NCBI RefSeq assembly: GCF_013364215.1
Contig: NZ_CP054923.1
Span: 5,022,001-5,086,000 of the forward strand
Reading direction: 5' to 3'
Origin: Verrucosispora sp. NA02020
GTDB taxonomy: Bacteria; Actinomycetota; Actinomycetes; Mycobacteriales; Micromonosporaceae
Length of the DNA: 64,000 bases
Both the position numbers and the translations under genes were made by a program. Below, piece after piece: positions 63,975-64,000 of the stretch. Each line of letters opens with the position of its first letter. The stretch's first letter is position 1. Under the pieces are notes generated by a model. That model saw nothing but the letters and a program-made list of their open reading frames with translations, ran no database searches and had not been told where the DNA came from.

Positions 63975-64000
63975 ACCGGGGTACGCTCCCGCCGGCCCGG

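Overview
The window is high-GC DNA (about 70 percent or more) with GTG and TTG starts, purine-rich ribosome sites or leaderless starts, and Actinobacteria-type families. The secreted xylanases with ricin-type lectin domains, the MurD2/MurL pair and the Rv3032-like glucosyltransferase point to Micromonosporaceae, probably Micromonospora or a close relative. No rRNA, tRNA, CRISPR array, transposase or phage structural gene was seen. Genus and gene names come from reading protein motifs, not from a search.

Layout. 0-2 kb: a RusA-like protein, a small unknown and a HAD hydrolase. 2-8 kb (minus strand): an operon for secreted plant-wall degradation, GH10 xylanase, GH5 enzyme and a right-handed beta-helix protein, each ending in a CBM13/ricin lectin domain, with a LacI-type palindrome in front. 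8-15 kb: TetR regulator and an alpha-glucan trio (GH63-like hydrolase, divergent glycogen-debranching enzyme, GT4 glucan synthase). 15-19 kb: membrane Ser/Thr kinase, DUF1707 protein, VOC protein, YdjM-like membrane hydrolase. 19.4-27.5 kb: a compact operon LacI / sugar-binding lipoprotein / two permeases / GH31 alpha-xylosidase / GH1 beta-glucosidase, best read as uptake and intracellular breakdown of xyloglucan oligosaccharides. 27.5-28.7 kb: class II Fic protein.

28.7-32.2 kb: molybdenum-hydroxylase genes (MobA-like nucleotidyltransferase, XdhC, 2Fe-2S subunit, FAD/4Fe-4S subunit), but no molybdopterin-binding large subunit. In its place stand two tandem, apparently identical copies of metK (1201-bp repeat unit), whose central part uses codons unlike the rest of the window. 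34.9-39.4 kb: a 1063-aa secreted protein of unknown family with a hydrophobic helical hairpin and coiled coil, and a sulfotransferase. 39.6-41.8 kb: a PolA-like polymerase and a VOC protein. 41.9-48.1 kb: an NgcEFG-type amino-sugar ABC transporter with SIS-domain protein, RpiR regulator and divergent BadF-type sugar kinase.

48.4-64 kb: GrpB, membrane acyltransferase, MmsA and a class III aminotransferase (beta-alanine/pyrimidine-type catabolism) with a 60-bp tandem repeat between them, a DUF218-like protein, a bacterial RING-finger/TerD-like protein, the divergent MurD2/MurL pair for an alternative D-glutamate route into peptidoglycan, a PucR regulator, a SpoU rRNA/tRNA methyltransferase and a small membrane-anchored protein.

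Most noteworthy: the tandem metK duplication standing where the Mo subunit should be; the large secreted protein with an alpha-pore-toxin-like layout; the RING/TerD protein; a family of structured intergenic repeats; and a recurring leaderless promoter layout.
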